64,000 nt of DNA from Curtobacterium sp. ISL-83 (GTDB lineage: Bacteria; Actinomycetota; Actinomycetes; Actinomycetales; Microbacteriaceae), in NCBI RefSeq assembly GCF_018613895.1, contig NZ_JAGGPH010000009.1, positions 310,001 through 374,000 on the forward strand. The letters are read 5' to 3'. Both the position numbers and the translations under genes were made by a program. Under the pieces are notes generated by a model. It searched no databases. It saw only the letters and a list, made by a program, of their open reading frames with translations, and was not told the DNA's origin. Positions 23,889-32,889 of this stretch are shown here, one piece after another. Each line of letters starts with the position of its first letter. Positions within the stretch are counted from its first letter, which is position 1.

Positions 23889-24779
23889 ATGATGGACCTC
23901 GTGCACAGGGGAGACGACCGCGGCCCGGATCGCGTGGTCCTCGGCGACAACCTCGAGGTCCTCGCGACGCTCGATGACTGCTCGTTCACGCTGGTGTACC
24001 TCGACCCGCCGTTCAACACCGGGCGGTACCAGCGGCGGCACGCGAGTTCGGCGGTCCCGACGGCCGACGGCCCCGTGATGGGTTTCCACGAACGCACCTA
24101 CGAACGGGTGCGCGGCGACCTGATGCGGTTCGACGACCGGTTCGAGGACTACTGGACGTTCCTCGAGCCGCGCCTCCTCGAGGCCTGGCGCGTCTTGGCC
24201 GACGACGGGACGCTGTACCTGCACCTCGACTACCGCGAGTCCCACTACGCGAAGGTGCTCCTCGACGCGCTGTTCGGCCGCGACTCGTTCCTGAACGAGA
24301 TCGTCTGGGCCTACGACTTCGGCGCGAAGTCGCGCTCCCGCTGGCCGACGAAGCACGACACGATCCTCGTCTACGTGAAGGACCCGGAGCGCTACCACTT
24401 CGACTCGACGGCGGTCGACCGCGAGCCGTACATGGCGCCGGGACTCGTGACCGCCGAGAAGCGCGAGCGCGGGAAGCTGCCCACGGACGTCTGGTGGCAC
24501 ACGATCGTGTCGCCGACCGGTCGCGAGAAGACCGGCTACCCGACGCAGAAACCCGAGGGGGTGCTGCGGCGCATCGTCCAGGCGTCGTCCCGTGAGGGGG
24601 ACTGGGTGCTCGACTTCTTCGCCGGCAGCGGGACGACGGGGGCGGTGGCCTCCGCGCTCGGTCGGCGGTACGTGCTGGTCGACGACAACCCGGAGGCGGT
24701 CGCGGTCATGCGTCGGCGCCTGCCCGGGGCGGCGTTCTCGGTCGCGCCTCCGGCTCCGGGGATCGCGCCCGCGGTCTGA
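23889..24779 (+). CDS. Orphan DNA methyltransferase (N6-adenine/N4-cytosine type)
   Basis: A 296-residue SAM-dependent DNA aminomethyltransferase. Catalytic motif IV appears as DPPFNTG at about residues 38-44 and SAM motif I as FFAGSGTTG near 243, so the order is catalytic first, the beta-type permutation. TQKPEG marks motif X. No restriction endonuclease or specificity subunit is adjacent, so it is probably a solitary methylase acting in epigenetic control or as a conserved core gene. The start could be ATG 23889 or 23892. Confidence 0.85.
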   Translation: MMDLVHRGDDRGPDRVVLGDNLEVLATLDDCSFTLVYLDPPFNTGRYQRRHASSAVPTADGPVMGFHERTYERVRGDLMRFDDRFEDYWTFLEPRLLEAWRVLADDGTLYLHLDYRESHYAKVLLDALFGRDSFLNEIVWAYDFGAKSRSRWPTKHDTILVYVKDPERYHFDSTAVDREPYMAPGLVTAEKRERGKLPTDVWWHTIVSPTGREKTGYPTQKPEGVLRRIVQASSREGDWVLDFFAGSGTTGAVASALGRRYVLVDDNPEAVAVMRRRLPGAAFSVAPPAPGIAPAV

Positions 24780-24947
24780 CGCGCGACTGGCGGGGCGGCT
24801 GGCTGCGACTGGCAGTGCGGCTGGCTGCTACTGGCGGGCCGTCGCGCTGCTGGAGGCGGGCGTGAACGGCCGACGTGGCGGCGGGGGTGCGGGCCGCCGA
24901 CGTGGCGGCGTGGACGCTCGGCGTGGCGGCGCGGCGTGGCCGGTGCA

Positions 24948-24991
24948 GGAACGACTCGACCGCTGTCGTGCGACAGCAGTCGAGTCGTTCC
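24948..24991. terminator. Very strong bidirectional hairpin
   Basis: GGAACGACTCGAC (24948-24960) and GTCGAGTCGTTCC (24979-24991) are perfect complements, and inside them GCTGTCG pairs with CGACAGC around a two-base loop, with a single mismatch between the two stems. It sits between the convergent methyltransferase and DHA2 exporter genes. The rest of 24780-25011 holds only short CGACGTGGCGGCG-like direct repeats. Confidence 0.75.
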
Positions 24992-25011
24992 AGGACGATG
25001 ATGCGGTGTGG

Positions 25012-27426
25012 CTACTCGGCCGAGTGACGGCCGTGCGCGTGCTCGCCGTCGTCCGGCCGGGAGGCGCGGCTCGCCTCCGCCGCGTCGGCCGCGACGGGTG
25101 CAGCGTGCGCCGCGCGGGTGCGGATCGCACCGGTCGTCGCCGGGGGTTCGTCGACGGGAGCCGCGGCCGAGTGCGCACCGTGCGTGGTCGCATTCGGGAG
25201 CGGGGCCCTGGTGTCGCTCGCCGCTGCCGGTGCCGTGGTCGCTGCGACCGGAACACCGTTCGCGGGGACGGCTGCACGCGGCTGCGCCGGGACGTCGGGC
25301 GAGGTCGGAACGGCCTGCATCGACCCGGTGTCCGGCGAGACGAGCGCACCCGCCGTGGCGGCGGCGCCCTGGGCCTCGACCGTCAGGCGGTCGGCGTCCT
25401 TCGCTGCGTTGGCCTGTTCCTGGAGCGCCGACACCTTGCGGAGCGGTGGCACCCGGAAGAACCAGGTCAGGATGAAGGCGATCAGGATGACGCCGAGCCC
25501 GACGAAGTAGACCGTCACGGTCGAGTTGCTGAACCCGACGAGGAACGGGCGGGTGAGCCGCTTGTCCGCCCCGTTCAGGAACGACGTGTCACTCGTCGCT
25601 GCGGAGCTCGACGAGTTCGCGCTCGACTTGCCCTTCTTCAGCTGAGCGATCAACTTCGGGGCGGCCTGGTCCACGACGTTGCCGCGCTGGTCGGCGTTCG
25701 CGTAGTTCACCTGCAGCGTGCCGTCCACGACCTCGGCCTTGGCCTTGGTCGCAACGGTCTGCAGCGCCTGCTGCTCGGCGGCGGGCTTGGCGCTCGCCAC
25801 CTGCTGCGCGATGACGGTCTGCGCGGCCGCAGCCGGGACCCGACCGGCCGCGACCTGCTGCTGCACGCCGGCGGTCACCTGCTTCGTGACGGCGGCATCA
25901 GCGACCTCCTTCGCGGAGACGGCGGCCTTGTCGAGCCCGGTCTGCACGTTCTGCTTCACCGGGTCGACGATCTTGTTCCAGATCTGGTTCATCACGCCCT
26001 TGTTGTCCGCGGCGTTCGCGACGGACGGCGTGAGTGCGGCGTTCAGGGCCGGCTTCAGGTCGGAGGTGTTCTGCATCGCCGTCGTGATGTTCGTCGGCAT
26101 CAGGGTGAACAGCACCGACAGGAGCACCGCGGTGCCCATGGTGCCGCCGATCTGCCGGAAGAACGTCGCGGCGCTCGTCGCCACCCCGATGTCCCGCGGG
26201 CTGACGGAGTTCTGCGCGGCAAGGGTGAGCGTCTGCATGAGCTGCCCGAGCCCGAGCCCGATGCCGAACATGCCGAGCATCAGGAACCACAGCGGGCGGT
26301 CGGCGGTCAGGAAGGTCAGAACCGTGAAGCCCAGCGCGGTGAACGCGGTGCCGGTGATCGGGAAGACCTGGTAGTTGCCGGTCCGCGAGATGATCTGGCC
26401 GGAGGCGATCGAGGAGATCATCAGGCCGAGCACCATCGGGAGCATCGCGAACCCGGACTCGGTCGGGGTCACGCCCTTCACGATCTGCAGGTAGAGCGGG
26501 ATCGTGAGCATCGCGCCGAACATGCCGAAGCCGACGAGGACCGACAGGATCGCGGACATCGAGAACACCCTGGAGCCGAACAGCTTCAGCGGCAGGATCG
26601 CGTCGTCGCCCATCGCCCGCTCGACGATGATGAACGCGATCAGGCCGGCAGCGCCGATGCCGTAGCAGGCGAAGGCACCCAGCGAGCTCCACCCCCACTC
26701 ACGACCCTGCTCCGCGATCAGGAGCAGCGGGACGAGGGTGACGATGACGAGGCTCGCGCCCCACCAGTCGATGCGGGGCTTCCGGCGCTCACCGAACTTC
26801 GGCAGGTGCAGGAAGGTCAGGACCATGAACAGCGCGAGCACGCCGATCGGCACGTTGATCAGGAAGACCCAGCGCCACCCGGAGATGAACAGGAGCTCGT
26901 TCGCGCCGGCGAAGACACCGCCGACGAGCGGGCCGATGACCGAGGAGATGCCGAACACGGCGAGGAAGTAGCCCTGGTACTTCGCGCGTTCACGCGGAGC
27001 GAGCATGTCGCCCATGATCGCGAGGGGCAACGACATCAGGCCACCGGCGCCGAGGCCCTGCAGCGCGCGGAACCCGGCGAGCATGAGCATCGACGTCGAG
27101 AACGACGCGGCGAACGACCCGACGATGAAGATGCCGATCGCGGTGATGAACAGCGGCCGACGGCCGAACAGGTCGGACAGCTTGCCGTAGATCGGCGTCG
27201 TGATCGTCGAGGCGATCAGGTACCCCGTGGTGACCCAGGCCTGTTGGTCGAGACCGTGCAGGTCGTCGCCGATCGTGCGGATGGCGGTCCCGACGATCGT
27301 CTGGTCGAGGGCGCCGAGGAACATCCCGGCCATCAAGCCGTAGATGACCAGCAGGATCTGCCGGTGGTTCATCACGGCGTTCGACGACGTGGTGGGTCCC
27401 GCGGGTGCGGTCACGGTCTGGGTCAT
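25012..27426 (-). CDS. MFS multidrug exporter, DHA2 (EmrB/QacA) family
   Basis: An 804-residue proton-coupled exporter. The family motif C region GALDQTIVGTAIRTI and motif A GKLSDLFGRRPLF are clear, and the helix pattern fits 14 spans. It is much longer than the ~500-residue norm because of a ~190-residue Ala/Gln/Val-rich, probably coiled, extracytoplasmic loop before the last helix and a ~130-residue Ala/Pro-rich cytoplasmic tail. Such extended loops are known in actinobacterial members. A palindrome upstream suggests control by a TetR-type regulator not encoded nearby. Confidence 0.9.
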   Translation of the reverse strand: MTQTVTAPAGPTTSSNAVMNHRQILLVIYGLMAGMFLGALDQTIVGTAIRTIGDDLHGLDQQAWVTTGYLIASTITTPIYGKLSDLFGRRPLFITAIGIFIVGSFAASFSTSMLMLAGFRALQGLGAGGLMSLPLAIMGDMLAPRERAKYQGYFLAVFGISSVIGPLVGGVFAGANELLFISGWRWVFLINVPIGVLALFMVLTFLHLPKFGERRKPRIDWWGASLVIVTLVPLLLIAEQGREWGWSSLGAFACYGIGAAGLIAFIIVERAMGDDAILPLKLFGSRVFSMSAILSVLVGFGMFGAMLTIPLYLQIVKGVTPTESGFAMLPMVLGLMISSIASGQIISRTGNYQVFPITGTAFTALGFTVLTFLTADRPLWFLMLGMFGIGLGLGQLMQTLTLAAQNSVSPRDIGVATSAATFFRQIGGTMGTAVLLSVLFTLMPTNITTAMQNTSDLKPALNAALTPSVANAADNKGVMNQIWNKIVDPVKQNVQTGLDKAAVSAKEVADAAVTKQVTAGVQQQVAAGRVPAAAAQTVIAQQVASAKPAAEQQALQTVATKAKAEVVDGTLQVNYANADQRGNVVDQAAPKLIAQLKKGKSSANSSSSAATSDTSFLNGADKRLTRPFLVGFSNSTVTVYFVGLGVILIAFILTWFFRVPPLRKVSALQEQANAAKDADRLTVEAQGAAATAGALVSPDTGSMQAVPTSPDVPAQPRAAVPANGVPVAATTAPAAASDTRAPLPNATTHGAHSAAAPVDEPPATTGAIRTRAAHAAPVAADAAEASRASRPDDGEHAHGRHSAE

Positions 27427-27454
27427 GTGCAGGGTCTCCCGAGGTGCGAGGCAG

Positions 27455-27477
27455 AACTTTGCGCTCCCTGCAAAGTT
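27455..27477. promoter_or_regulatory. Palindromic operator upstream of the DHA2 exporter
   Basis: AACTTTGC and GCAAAGTT form perfect 8-bp arms around a 7-bp spacer, 29 bp upstream of the exporter ATG and in a local A+T-rich patch. Form and place suit a dimeric repressor such as TetR or MarR. Confidence 0.6.
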
Positions 27478-27544
27478 ACATCTGCCGCAATTGAGGTGTC
27501 CCCGATCGCGCCCTTCCTGAGTGGATCGGCAGGAACGCTACGCC

Positions 27545-29164
27545 CTAGGAGCCGAGCGCAGCGTCGACGATCTCCTTCGCTTCACGCTGCACCTGCTGGA
27601 GGTGCTCGGGACCGACGAAGCTCTCAGCGTAGATCTTGTACACGTCTTCCGTGCCCGACGGGCGGGCGGCGAACCACGCGTTCTCGGTCACGACCTTGAC
27701 GCCGCCGACGGCTGCGTCGTTGCCGGGCGCCTTCGACAGCTTCGCGGTGATCGGGTCGCCCGCCAGGGTGTCCGCGGTGATGGCATCGCCGTCGAGCTTC
27801 GACAGGCGGGCCTTCTGCTCCTTGCTCGCCGCGGCGTCGACACGCTGGTAGACGGGGTCGCCGAAGCGCTCGGTGAGCTCCGCGTAGAGCTGGGACGGCG
27901 TCTTGCCCGTGACCGCGATGATCTCCGACGCCAGCAGGGCCAGGATGATGCCGTCCTTGTCAGTCGTCCACGCCGTGCCGTCCTTGCGCAGGAACGACGC
28001 ACCGGCGGACTCTTCGCCACCGAACGCGACCGAGCCGTCGATCAGGCCCGGCACGAACCACTTGAAGCCGACCGGAACTTCCCACAGGCGGCGACCGAGG
28101 GATTCCGCGACCTTGTCGATGATGCTCGACGACACGAGGGTCTTGCCGACGGCAGCGTCCGCACGCCAGGCCGGCCGGTGGGCGTAGAGGTACTCGATCG
28201 CCACCGCGAGGTAGTGGTTCGGGTTCATCAGGCCGCCGTCCGGCGTGACGATGCCGTGCCGGTCGGAATCGGCGTCGTTGCCGGTCAGCACGTCGAAGTC
28301 GTCCTTCCGGGCGACCACCGACGCCATGGCGCTCGCGCTCGACGGGTCCATCCGGATCTTGCCGTCCCAGTCGAGCGTCATGAACGCCCACTGGGGGTCG
28401 ACCTCCGGGTTCACCACGGTGAGGTCGAGGTCGTAGTGGTCGCGGATGAGGTTCCAGTACGGCAGCGATGCGCCACCGAGCGGGTCGGCACCGATCTTCA
28501 CCCCGGCACGCTTGATGGCGTCGATGTCGATGATGTTCTCGAGGTCGGCGACGTAGTGCTGCAGGTAGTCGTACGTGCCGGCGTCGGTCTGCTCGGACCG
28601 CTGCACCTCGGCGTTGCCGCCGGCGATGATCGCGTTCGCGCGGTCTGCGATCCACGAGGTGGCGTCGCTGTCGGCCGGCCCGCCGTGCGGGGGGTTGTAC
28701 TTGAAGCCGCCGTCACGCGGCGGGTTGTGGCTCGGCGTGATCACGATGCCGTCCGCGGTGTCCGGGTTGCCCGCGCGGTTGTAGGCGATGATCGCGTGGC
28801 TGAGCGCGGGCGTCGGGACGTAGCCGTCGCGGCTGTCGGCGAGCACCCGGACGCCGTTGGCCGCGAGGACCTGGAGCGCCGTCTGCTCGGCGGGAGCCGA
28901 CAGGGCGTGGGTGTCGCGACCGATGAAGAGCGGGCCGTCGGTGCCCTGCGAGCGCCGGTACTCGACGATGGCCTGCGTGATGGCCGCGATGTGCGTGTCG
29001 TTGAACGCCGTGTCGAGCGAGGAACCGCGGTGCCCCGAGGTGCCGAAGACGACCTTCTGTTCCGGCACGGAGACGTCCGGCACACGGTCGTGGTACGCCG
29101 CGATCAGGGCGTCGAGGTCGACGAGGTCATCTGCGGTCGCTGGGGTGCCGGCACGGTCGTTCAT
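27545..29164 (-). CDS. pgm: Phosphoglucomutase (alpha-D-glucose phosphate-specific)
   Basis: A 539-residue enzyme interconverting glucose 1-phosphate and glucose 6-phosphate, feeding glycogen, trehalose and cell-wall sugar synthesis. The N-terminal motif is FGTSGHRGSSLD, the phosphoserine loop is TPSHNPPRDGG near residue 144, the metal-binding loop is DADSDRHG near 300 and the sugar-binding GGEESAG near 382. It is full length. CAGGAT lies six bases before the ATG; GGGGAC between could act as a ribosome binding site. Confidence 0.95.
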   Translation of the reverse strand: MNDRAGTPATADDLVDLDALIAAYHDRVPDVSVPEQKVVFGTSGHRGSSLDTAFNDTHIAAITQAIVEYRRSQGTDGPLFIGRDTHALSAPAEQTALQVLAANGVRVLADSRDGYVPTPALSHAIIAYNRAGNPDTADGIVITPSHNPPRDGGFKYNPPHGGPADSDATSWIADRANAIIAGGNAEVQRSEQTDAGTYDYLQHYVADLENIIDIDAIKRAGVKIGADPLGGASLPYWNLIRDHYDLDLTVVNPEVDPQWAFMTLDWDGKIRMDPSSASAMASVVARKDDFDVLTGNDADSDRHGIVTPDGGLMNPNHYLAVAIEYLYAHRPAWRADAAVGKTLVSSSIIDKVAESLGRRLWEVPVGFKWFVPGLIDGSVAFGGEESAGASFLRKDGTAWTTDKDGIILALLASEIIAVTGKTPSQLYAELTERFGDPVYQRVDAAASKEQKARLSKLDGDAITADTLAGDPITAKLSKAPGNDAAVGGVKVVTENAWFAARPSGTEDVYKIYAESFVGPEHLQQVQREAKEIVDAALGS

Positions 29165-29180
29165 GTCCCCATCCTGGCAT

Positions 29181-29196
29181 CGTGCCGTGCGGCACG
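29181..29196. promoter_or_regulatory. Short perfect palindrome upstream of pgm
   Basis: CGTGCCG and CGGCACG flank a two-base centre, 16 bp before the pgm start and downstream of the methyltransferase stop. It could be an operator for pgm or a terminator of the upstream operon. Confidence 0.35.
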
Positions 29197-29239
29197 CCCA
29201 GGAGAACCAGGACCTGTGGACAACCCGGCGGACCGGGTG

Positions 29240-29902
29240 TCAGCCGATGAGTTCGCAGAACGTCCGACCGCTGGCCGTCCAGCTCTGCCGCGCGGTGAGG
29301 CCCGCCGCCTCGGCGTGCCGGAGGAGCGCGTCCACGCCGACCTCGGCCCACGGGAACGCGGCGCTCTCGTGGCCGTCGGCGTCCACGACCCGCGCGGTGT
29401 AGGTGCGGTCCACCGAGCGGTCGGCGTGGGCCTCGACCACGACGCGGCCGCCGACCCGGACGATCTCGCCACAGCGCGCGAGCAGCGCGACCGGGTCGCC
29501 GCCGATGCCGATGTTCCCGTCGATGACGAGGGCGGTGTCCCAGTGGCCCTCGTCCGGCACGGTGTCGAAGACGGAGCCCTGCAGCGCCGAGGCGCCGGAC
29601 CGACGGGCGATCGCCACGGCCTCGGCGGAGACGTCCACCCCGAGTGCGGGGAGGCCCAGGGTTCGTGCCGCCACGAGCATGCGGCCGGGTCCGCACCCGA
29701 TGTCGATGACCGGACCGTCGGCGCCGTCCAGCAGGGACCGGTCGACGCGGTCGGCGGCGGCGCTCCACCGACCGACGTCCAGGGTCACCACCGAGCCGGG
29801 GCGGTCAGGGTCGGTCAGGTGGAGCTGGCCGTCCGAGCGGAGGGCGCGGGCGTACGGCTCACCACCGCCGGTACCGAACGTGACGGGCGCGTGCATGGTC
29901 AT
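29240..29902 (-). CDS. Class I SAM-dependent methyltransferase
   Basis: A 220-residue methyltransferase with SAM motif I VIDIGCGPGRML at about residues 65-76 and the following acidic LGVDVS. The acceptor is unknown. Its ATG overlaps the stop of the DUF2064 gene (29899-29902), and GGAGG lies eight bases upstream. Together with the glycosyltransferase it forms a three-gene coupled operon, so the substrate is probably a sugar or glycolipid intermediate, though that is inference. Confidence 0.82.
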   Translation of the reverse strand: MTMHAPVTFGTGGGEPYARALRSDGQLHLTDPDRPGSVVTLDVGRWSAAADRVDRSLLDGADGPVIDIGCGPGRMLVAARTLGLPALGVDVSAEAVAIARRSGASALQGSVFDTVPDEGHWDTALVIDGNIGIGGDPVALLARCGEIVRVGGRVVVEAHADRSVDRTYTARVVDADGHESAAFPWAEVGVDALLRHAEAAGLTARQSWTASGRTFCELIG

Positions 29903-30597
29903 CGGGCACCTCCGGTGATCGGTGTGGTCGCGGGAGTCGCTGTGGTCGCTGTGGTCGCGCGAGTCTCGGGGCCGGTGGACGTCGTGGCCTCCGCAGCCAG
30001 TGCGGCCGCGAAGCCGGAACCGGGGACGAGCGCCGCCACGCGGTGGGCATCGGGCGCCGTGTCCACGTCGAGCAGCGTGCTGAGCACCCCGACGTCGAGA
30101 CCGGCGTCGACCAGGCGGGCGAGCTGCACCGCGCCCGTGTCGTCCTGGGACATCGGCACGCCGCGGAGGTGTGCGCCGTCCGGGTCCCGCAGGTAGAGCG
30201 ACCAGAAGCCGCCGTCCTCTGCCGGGCCGAACCATGCGTCACGCTCCGGCTCGTCGAAGACCGGTGCGACGTCGTCGGCGCCGAACTGCGGCGTGTCCAT
30301 GCCGACCAGCAGCAGCGGGCCGTCGATCGCGTCGAACAGGGCGCCGAGGCGTTCGTCGAGGCCGCCGGACGGCTGCGGCAGGACGTCGAACCCGTCGGCC
30401 GCGTCCGGCACGACCTGTCCGTCGAAGAACAGGACGCGGTGGGCGGCCGGCAGCGACCGGACGGTGGCGAGCGTGTCGGCGAGGCTGGCGGCGGCGACCC
30501 GGGCCGCGCCCTCGGGCGACAGGGCCGGCGTCAGTCGGGTCTTGACCTTGCCGGGCAGGCACTCCTTCGCGACCACGGCGACGGTGACCGCGCTCAC
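29899..30597 (-). CDS. DUF2064 / TIGR04282-type nucleotide-sugar-transferase-like protein
   Basis: A 232-residue protein of the CofC/MobA-like fold group annotated as DUF2064, often paired with GT2 enzymes. Motifs include KECLPGKVKTRLTP near the N-terminus (nucleotide-binding PGxxKTRL), LVGMDTPQ near residue 100 and GPAEDGGFWSL near 130. The GTG start overlaps the glycosyltransferase stop (GTGA). The C-terminal ~35 residues are Thr/Ala-rich low complexity. The biochemical reaction is unproven. Confidence 0.8.
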   Translation of the reverse strand: MSAVTVAVVAKECLPGKVKTRLTPALSPEGAARVAAASLADTLATVRSLPAAHRVLFFDGQVVPDAADGFDVLPQPSGGLDERLGALFDAIDGPLLLVGMDTPQFGADDVAPVFDEPERDAWFGPAEDGGFWSLYLRDPDGAHLRGVPMSQDDTGAVQLARLVDAGLDVGVLSTLLDVDTAPDAHRVAALVPGSGFAAALAAEATTSTGPETRATTATTATPATTPITGGAR

Positions 30598-31349
30598 GAC
30601 CGGACCTCTTCCGGCTGGGACCCGGCCGCCTGCGGGGCGGGGGCCGACGCGACGGGGTCGAGCTGGGCCTCCCGAGCCGCCCGCGGAGCGGAAGCACGGT
30701 ACGTGCGCAGCAGACGCGACATGTCGCGGACGGCGTTCACCGTGCCACGGAGCGTGCCGGTGACCTTGCTGTCCCCGATGCGCTGCGCGTACCCGATGTC
30801 GGACTCGTCGACGCGCCAGCCGGCGGCGTGGACGGCGAGGACCATCTCGAGCGGGTAGCCGCTCCGGCGGTCCTGCAGGTCGAGGGCGACGAGGTCCTCG
30901 CGCCGCATCACGCGCATCGGGCCGAGGTCCGTGAGCCGGTACCCGGTCGCACGCCGCATGAGGACGGCGAGCACGCGGTTCGCGAAGCGCGCGTGCGGTG
31001 CCCAGGCGCCGCGGGAGGTCGGGACGCGTCGGCCGAGGGCGAGTTCCACGCGACCGGAGGCCACGCGTTCGACCAGGGCCGGGAGTTCGGCGGGGTCCAT
31101 CGAGGCGTCGGCGTCGCAGAACGCCACGAACTCGGCCGTCGCGGCGGACACGCCGGCGGCGCAGGCGGACCCGAAGCCCTTGCGCGGTTCCGTGACGACG
31201 AGGGCGCCGTGCGCACGGGCGACGTCGGCCGAGCCGTCCGTCGAACCGTTGTCCACGACGATCGCCCGGTAGCCGTCCGGCAGGCGCCCGATGACCGTCG
31301 GGAGGGCATCGGCCTCGTCGAGACAGGGGAGGATGACGTCGACGCTCAT
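30594..31349 (-). CDS. Family 2 glycosyltransferase
   Basis: A 251-residue GT-A fold enzyme. It opens with VDVILPCLDEADALP, has VDNGSTDGS for nucleotide-sugar binding near residue 33 and the metal-binding ADASMDP (DxD-like) near 78. No membrane helices are present, so it acts in the cytosol or at the membrane surface on a sugar-phosphate or polyprenyl acceptor. It is the first gene of the coupled GT2-DUF2064-methyltransferase operon. The ATG at 31349 is the domain-consistent start; 31358 is also possible. Confidence 0.82.
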   Translation of the reverse strand: MSVDVILPCLDEADALPTVIGRLPDGYRAIVVDNGSTDGSADVARAHGALVVTEPRKGFGSACAAGVSAATAEFVAFCDADASMDPAELPALVERVASGRVELALGRRVPTSRGAWAPHARFANRVLAVLMRRATGYRLTDLGPMRVMRREDLVALDLQDRRSGYPLEMVLAVHAAGWRVDESDIGYAQRIGDSKVTGTLRGTVNAVRDMSRLLRTYRASAPRAAREAQLDPVASAPAPQAAGSQPEEVRS

Positions 31350-31740
31350 GCCGACCATTCGGCACGCCCCCGGCGATCGATGGGTCCCGCGTCCGTCGCC
31401 GGGCGTGCCGGACACGGCGTGGGGGGCGTCGCTCGGCGTTCGGTGGGTGGGCGATGGCATGCCCCCACGGAACCGGACGGCTGCTGGCCGTTCCGGGTAC
31501 GGGGTGTACCCCGATGCCCGGTCCGGGGGACATTGCTGCCGGGAGGCGCGGGACGGGCCGCGCAGATCGGCCGACGCTGGCCGACGCTGGCCGACGCTGG
31601 CCGGCTGGCCGGGTGGCCGGGTGGCCGGGGCGGCCGCGTCCGCGCGTGCTGGCTGGGCTGCCGCGTGGCTGCGTGGCTGCGTGGGTCGGTGGACGGCTGC
31701 GCCCTCGGGCGGGGCGCGCCGCGGTGCGTTCCGTGCCCGG
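31350..31740. other. Non-coding gap with tandem repeats
   Basis: I see no gene in these 391 bp between the epimerase stop and the glycosyltransferase start. They hold a half-copy of the GGGAGGCGCGG hairpin family at about 31539 and the tandem repeats noted separately. Confidence 0.6.
31570..31690 (+). repeat. Cluster of short tandem repeats
   Basis: Three exact copies of CCGACGCTGG (31571-31600) are followed by GGGTGGCC units (31611-31630) and GCGTGGCT units (about 31673-31690). It looks like replication slippage in non-coding DNA. Confidence 0.7.
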
Positions 31741-32889
31741 TCAGCGCACCGCCGCGCGGAGAGGCGCGGTCGCGAACTCGCGCATGCCGCGGGCGAAGTT
31801 CACCTCGGCCCGCCAGCCGAGTTCGGCCGCGATGCGGTCCGACGACGCCGTGACGTGCCGGACGTCGCCCAGGCGGTACTCACCGGTGACGACCGGCTGC
31901 GGGCCGTCGGGTCCGGCGATCGCTGCGGCCATCTCGCCGATCGTGTGCACCACCCCGGAACCGACGTTGTACGCCCGGAACGAGTCGGCGGGCAGCGACT
32001 CGGTCGCGCGGATCGCGGCGAGGTTCGCCCCCGCGACGTCGTCGACGTGCACGAAGTCGCGGCGCTGCCGGCCGTCCTCGTACACGCGCGGCGACTCTCC
32101 CCGGGCGATCGCCGAACGGAACAGGGACGCGACGCCGGCGTACGGGGTGTTCGCGGGCATGCCCGGGCCGTACACGTTGTGGTAGCGGAGGGCGATGGCG
32201 CGCCCGTCGGTCGCGCGTGCCCAGCTGGACGCCAGGTGCTCCTGCGCGACCTTGGTCTGGGCGTAGACGTTCCGTGGGTCGAGCGTGGCGGACTCGTCGA
32301 TCAGGCCGGGGACGAGTGGCCGGCCGTCGGGGCCGATCGGGTCGAAGCGACCGGCGTCGAGGTCCTCGCGGCGGCGGGCCGGTGGGCGGGTGGGGGTCCC
32401 GCCGTGTCCGTCCGTGTCCGCGTGCTCGTGCGAGTGCACGTCTTCGTGTGTGTCCGTGCCCGTGTCCGGGGTCGGGGTCGGCGCCGTCGTGTAGGCGCCC
32501 TCGCCGTACACGACCATCGAGCTGGCGACCACGAGCCGCCCGATGCCGTGCCGGTCCATCGCGGCGAGGACGTGCGCGGTCCCGGCGTCGTTCGTCGAGA
32601 CGTAGTCGGGGGCGTCCTGGAAGTCGACGCCGAGGCCGACCTTCGCCGCCTGGTGGCAGACGACGTCCACGCCGTCGAGGGCGACGTCGAGCGGGACGCG
32701 TTCCCGCACGTCGCCGCGGACGAAGTCGATGCCGGCCTGCTCGAGCGCGATCGCGACGGCCTCCGGGTCGCCGTGGACGTCCGGTCGCAGGGAGTCGAGG
32801 ACGCGGACCTCGTACCCCTCGGCGAGAGCACGGCGGACGATGGCGGACCCGATGAACCCGGCGCCCCCGGTGACGAGCAGCCGCGTCAC
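31741..32889 (-). CDS. NAD-dependent epimerase/dehydratase (extended SDR)
   Basis: A 382-residue nucleotide-sugar epimerase or reductase. The NAD motif TGGAGFIGSAIV is at residues 6-17, SSMVVYG near 118 supplies the catalytic Ser region, and YAQTK near 215 gives Tyr and Lys. Between these sits an unusual Thr/Asp/His-rich insert (about residues 131-165, with HEDVHSHEHADTDGH) that the family lacks; it could bind metal or be a slippage product. The GTG overlaps the stop of the phosphorylase gene (32886-32889). Confidence 0.85.
   Translation of the reverse strand: MTRLLVTGGAGFIGSAIVRRALAEGYEVRVLDSLRPDVHGDPEAVAIALEQAGIDFVRGDVRERVPLDVALDGVDVVCHQAAKVGLGVDFQDAPDYVSTNDAGTAHVLAAMDRHGIGRLVVASSMVVYGEGAYTTAPTPTPDTGTDTHEDVHSHEHADTDGHGGTPTRPPARRREDLDAGRFDPIGPDGRPLVPGLIDESATLDPRNVYAQTKVAQEHLASSWARATDGRAIALRYHNVYGPGMPANTPYAGVASLFRSAIARGESPRVYEDGRQRRDFVHVDDVAGANLAAIRATESLPADSFRAYNVGSGVVHTIGEMAAAIAGPDGPQPVVTGEYRLGDVRHVTASSDRIAAELGWRAEVNFARGMREFATAPLRAAVR

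Noticed and set aside
24592..27699. A 1035-codon plus-strand open frame across the DHA2 exporter
   Set aside because: Low-complexity charged translation antisense to a clear 14-span transporter; no ribosome binding site or domain.
27521..30196. An 891-codon plus-strand open frame across pgm
   Set aside because: Antisense shadow of pgm and the methyltransferase gene; the translation has no recognisable features.
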